From Gammaproteobacteria bacterium (GTDB lineage: Bacteria > Pseudomonadota > Gammaproteobacteria > Poriferisulfidales > Poriferisulfidaceae), in assembly GCA_026706895.1 (NCBI GenBank), contig JAPOXW010000013.1, positions 1 through 64,000 on the forward strand: DNA of 64,000 bases, in the 5' to 3' direction. Of the stretch, positions 62,366-64,000 are shown one piece after another. Made by a program: the position numbers and the translations under genes. The first letter of the stretch is position 1; every line of letters starts with the position of its first letter. Under the pieces are notes generated by a model. That model was not told the origin of the DNA, ran no database searches, and was given only the letters and a program-made list of their open reading frames with translations.

Positions 62366-62390
62366 CAAGGAACCCTAGATCAGAGACCAA

Positions 62391-64000
62391 TCAGAACACG
62401 TACTGGCCTCGCAACGAGAATGCCTGACCATCGTCGTTGTTGCACTTCTTGATCGTGAGATCCTTGGTCTCGCTGCTATCTGTCCCATCTGCCAGCGCGT
62501 AGGCGCGAGTAGACGTCGTGCAGCCATCAACCTCGGAATCCACGTAGTTCAACATGAACTTGACATTTTTGTTGACATACCAGTTCACGCCGAGAACCAT
62601 GCGTTCCAGATCGGAACTCAGGCTTCGGCCAGGAATGTCGACTTCCGCATCTTCGTAACGTGCAACCACTTCCCAAGCACCACCTTCGCCCTTCGGCTTG
62701 ATTGCGGCAAATGCACCGGAACCGGCCTTGTAGCCACGGGTCTCGCCCGTGAGAGTGTATGCAGCCTGCAGATAGAAACCGTCCATCTCGATATCGCAAG
62801 TGTTGCTGAAGCCTTCGAGAACTTCCTCGGATGCAGGTTTCGTTACCACTTCAACCGTGCGCTTCCTGACAATGAAGTCGTCGACTTTCTCGCCACCCAC
62901 CATGCCGGGAGCGACACCGGTTTCTCCAGCCATTTCGTGTGGATTACCGCCAAACGATTCGCACGTGCCGATTTCGGCATCAGCCGCGCAACCCGTGTAC
63001 GTAGACAGATCAACATCTTCTCCCAAGTCCACCTCAAGATCGTATTCAATCTGAAAATCTGTTTCTACTGTCCCTTCAGTGGCGGGATTGTCTCCCAACC
63101 TTGTCGCTCTCAACACCAAGTATTTCTCTTCCTGCATCTCCGTTTCTGCTGGAGTGGCTCCTTCAGGAGTATATGTGCCGGAACCACAGGCAGAATCATT
63201 GGTGCCATCAGACTCAACGTTCATGAATTCGCCCTGAAGCGAGAATGGGCCATTGACGTACGCGAGCTCAACGCCGAACTGATCAATGTCGTCGGACGCG
63301 TGCCTGTTGGTCTCAAACGGATGCTCCGTGGTATGCACGCCCATGCGGGTGCGCATGCCGTAGGGGTTTCCCTTGTAGTCTACGGTGTAGAACGAAGCGC
63401 CTGCGTGCAGGAAAGAGCCATCATCGAGCTTCGGCATGATGGAAAAACGGGCACCGACGCCGTAGACATTGCCGCCGTCATCTTCCTCGATTTCGTCATC
63501 GAAGACACCGATCGCACCACTCATCGGCATATCACCCTGGGTTGCAAAACCGACTGAGATACCACCGAAATCAGGCTTGCCGAGAAAAGCATCCGACAGT
63601 TCATTGATGATGGATCGCTCGATCGTTGAGATCCACTTGGTACTGGTGCGCTCCTCGAGCATTCCCGGGCGCTTGTGTTTACCCAGCACCGCGAACATCG
63701 GCTTGCTGGAGTACTTCAGATAGCCAGTATCAACAGACGCTTGGGAGTTTTCGTGGTCGATATTGGCTGTGAACTTGTAGGACCAGTTCTTGCCAGACTT
63801 GCCGCTCAAGGTGATGCGTGACCGGCGGATTTCGTTTTCTTCCGCGTCTTCGCCACCCCAGAAGTCGTCATAGGAATCGAGGTCGAACATCAGCCGTCCA
63901 CCGATCTTGAACTCGTTGCCCTTGCTGGACTTGACATTGATACCCCCACCGGTCGTGGAAATAGTAATGTCTTCTTGCTCGGACTTGACCATACTGCCTT
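62391..64000 (-). CDS. Phosphate-selective porin OprP/O-like, partial
   Basis: This is the C-terminal part (at least 533 residues) of an outer-membrane porin. The frame stays open to the window edge and the signal peptide lies outside. The visible sequence begins near SEQEDITISTTGGGINVKS, then FKIGGRLMFDLDSYDDFWGG, RRSRITLSGKSGKNWSYKF and AFLGKPDFGGISVGFAT, all typical of OprP/O. It ends in LRGQYVF. A long acidic, cysteine-containing insertion (about YTGCAADAEIGTCESFGG) is unusual and may form an extracellular disulfide loop. The ATG at 63992 is internal. Confidence 0.88.
   Translation of the reverse strand, partial: GSMVKSEQEDITISTTGGGINVKSSKGNEFKIGGRLMFDLDSYDDFWGGEDAEENEIRRSRITLSGKSGKNWSYKFTANIDHENSQASVDTGYLKYSSKPMFAVLGKHKRPGMLEERTSTKWISTIERSIINELSDAFLGKPDFGGISVGFATQGDMPMSGAIGVFDDEIEEDDGGNVYGVGARFSIMPKLDDGSFLHAGASFYTVDYKGNPYGMRTRMGVHTTEHPFETNRHASDDIDQFGVELAYVNGPFSLQGEFMNVESDGTNDSACGSGTYTPEGATPAETEMQEEKYLVLRATRLGDNPATEGTVETDFQIEYDLEVDLGEDVDLSTYTGCAADAEIGTCESFGGNPHEMAGETGVAPGMVGGEKVDDFIVRKRTVEVVTKPASEEVLEGFSNTCDIEMDGFYLQAAYTLTGETRGYKAGSGAFAAIKPKGEGGAWEVVARYEDAEVDIPGRSLSSDLERMVLGVNWYVNKNVKFMLNYVDSEVDGCTTSTRAYALADGTDSSETKDLTIKKCNNDDGQAFSLRGQYVF

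Overview
The window looks like chromosome of a chemolithoautotrophic, sulfur-oxidising gammaproteobacterium. The evidence is a periplasmic thiosulfate-oxidation (Sox) operon without soxCD, two carbonic anhydrases, ribulose-phosphate epimerase, a squalene-synthase-like gene, and gammaproteobacterial gene blocks (trpEGDC, hisBHAF-hisE-tatBC-gmk, thiS-thiG-trmB, rsmD-coaD, scpA-scpB-rluB). Protein similarity suggests purple-sulfur or related sulfur-oxidiser lineages, but no genus can be fixed from the sequence alone. I see no prophage, insertion sequence, CRISPR array or rRNA operon.

Layout. 1-5.7 kb (minus strand): sox operon soxXYZA-soxK-soxB, then a GlcG/HbpS-like protein and a two-domain thioredoxin. 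5.8-6.05 kb: tRNA-Val(CAC) and tRNA-Arg(CCT). 6-9.2 kb (minus): acetolactate-synthase-like enzyme, O-methyltransferase and a Tat-exported alpha carbonic anhydrase. 9.3-12.2 kb: rpe, then an accessory patch (orphan HigA, detached tatA, XRE/ImmA gene with a decayed PIN gene). 12.2-18 kb: trpEGDC-osmC-bioA and a MazE remnant. 18-24.6 kb: rpoH, two M16 peptidases, rsmD, coaD and gamma-glutamyltransferase. 24.7-31.1 kb: a phospho-signalling cluster (REC-PP2C phosphatase, RsbW-like kinase, binding protein, histidine kinase, three STAS proteins). 31.5-33.6 kb: an envelope pair. 33.6-39.4 kb: isoprenoid genes (ispA, squalene/phytoene synthase, ispH, ispG) with mutM and bioD. 39.5-46.3 kb: metabolic and tRNA-modification genes. 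46.4-47.2 kb: VapBC-like toxin-antitoxin. 47.2-53.8 kb: dtd, tRNA-Arg(CCG), his genes, a secreted nucleosidase, tatBC and gmk. 53.9-59.9 kb (minus): DUF4143 ATPase, then rluB-scpB-scpA-trpS-site-2 protease-YrdC-like. 60-64 kb: yciB, a tiny self-contained transcription unit for a 28-residue membrane peptide, and two porin-like genes, the last running off the window.

How parts connect. SoxB, SoxY and the alpha carbonic anhydrase carry twin-arginine signals, so they depend on TatA (10.5 kb) and TatBC (52 kb). Those are usually adjacent genes but are split here. The PP2C, RsbW-like and STAS proteins form a complete partner-switching set, with a binding protein and histidine kinase as a plausible sensory input.

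The most unusual observations are: (a) two of the three STAS genes appear to start at ATT, each with a Shine-Dalgarno sequence and a promoter that excludes conventional upstream starts; (b) an isolated 28-codon membrane-peptide unit with a strong promoter, a structured 3' region and a terminator; (c) an alpha carbonic anhydrase whose clear Tat signal has no ATG, GTG or TTG start; and (d) a cluster of relic toxin-antitoxin-type genes around rpe-trp.
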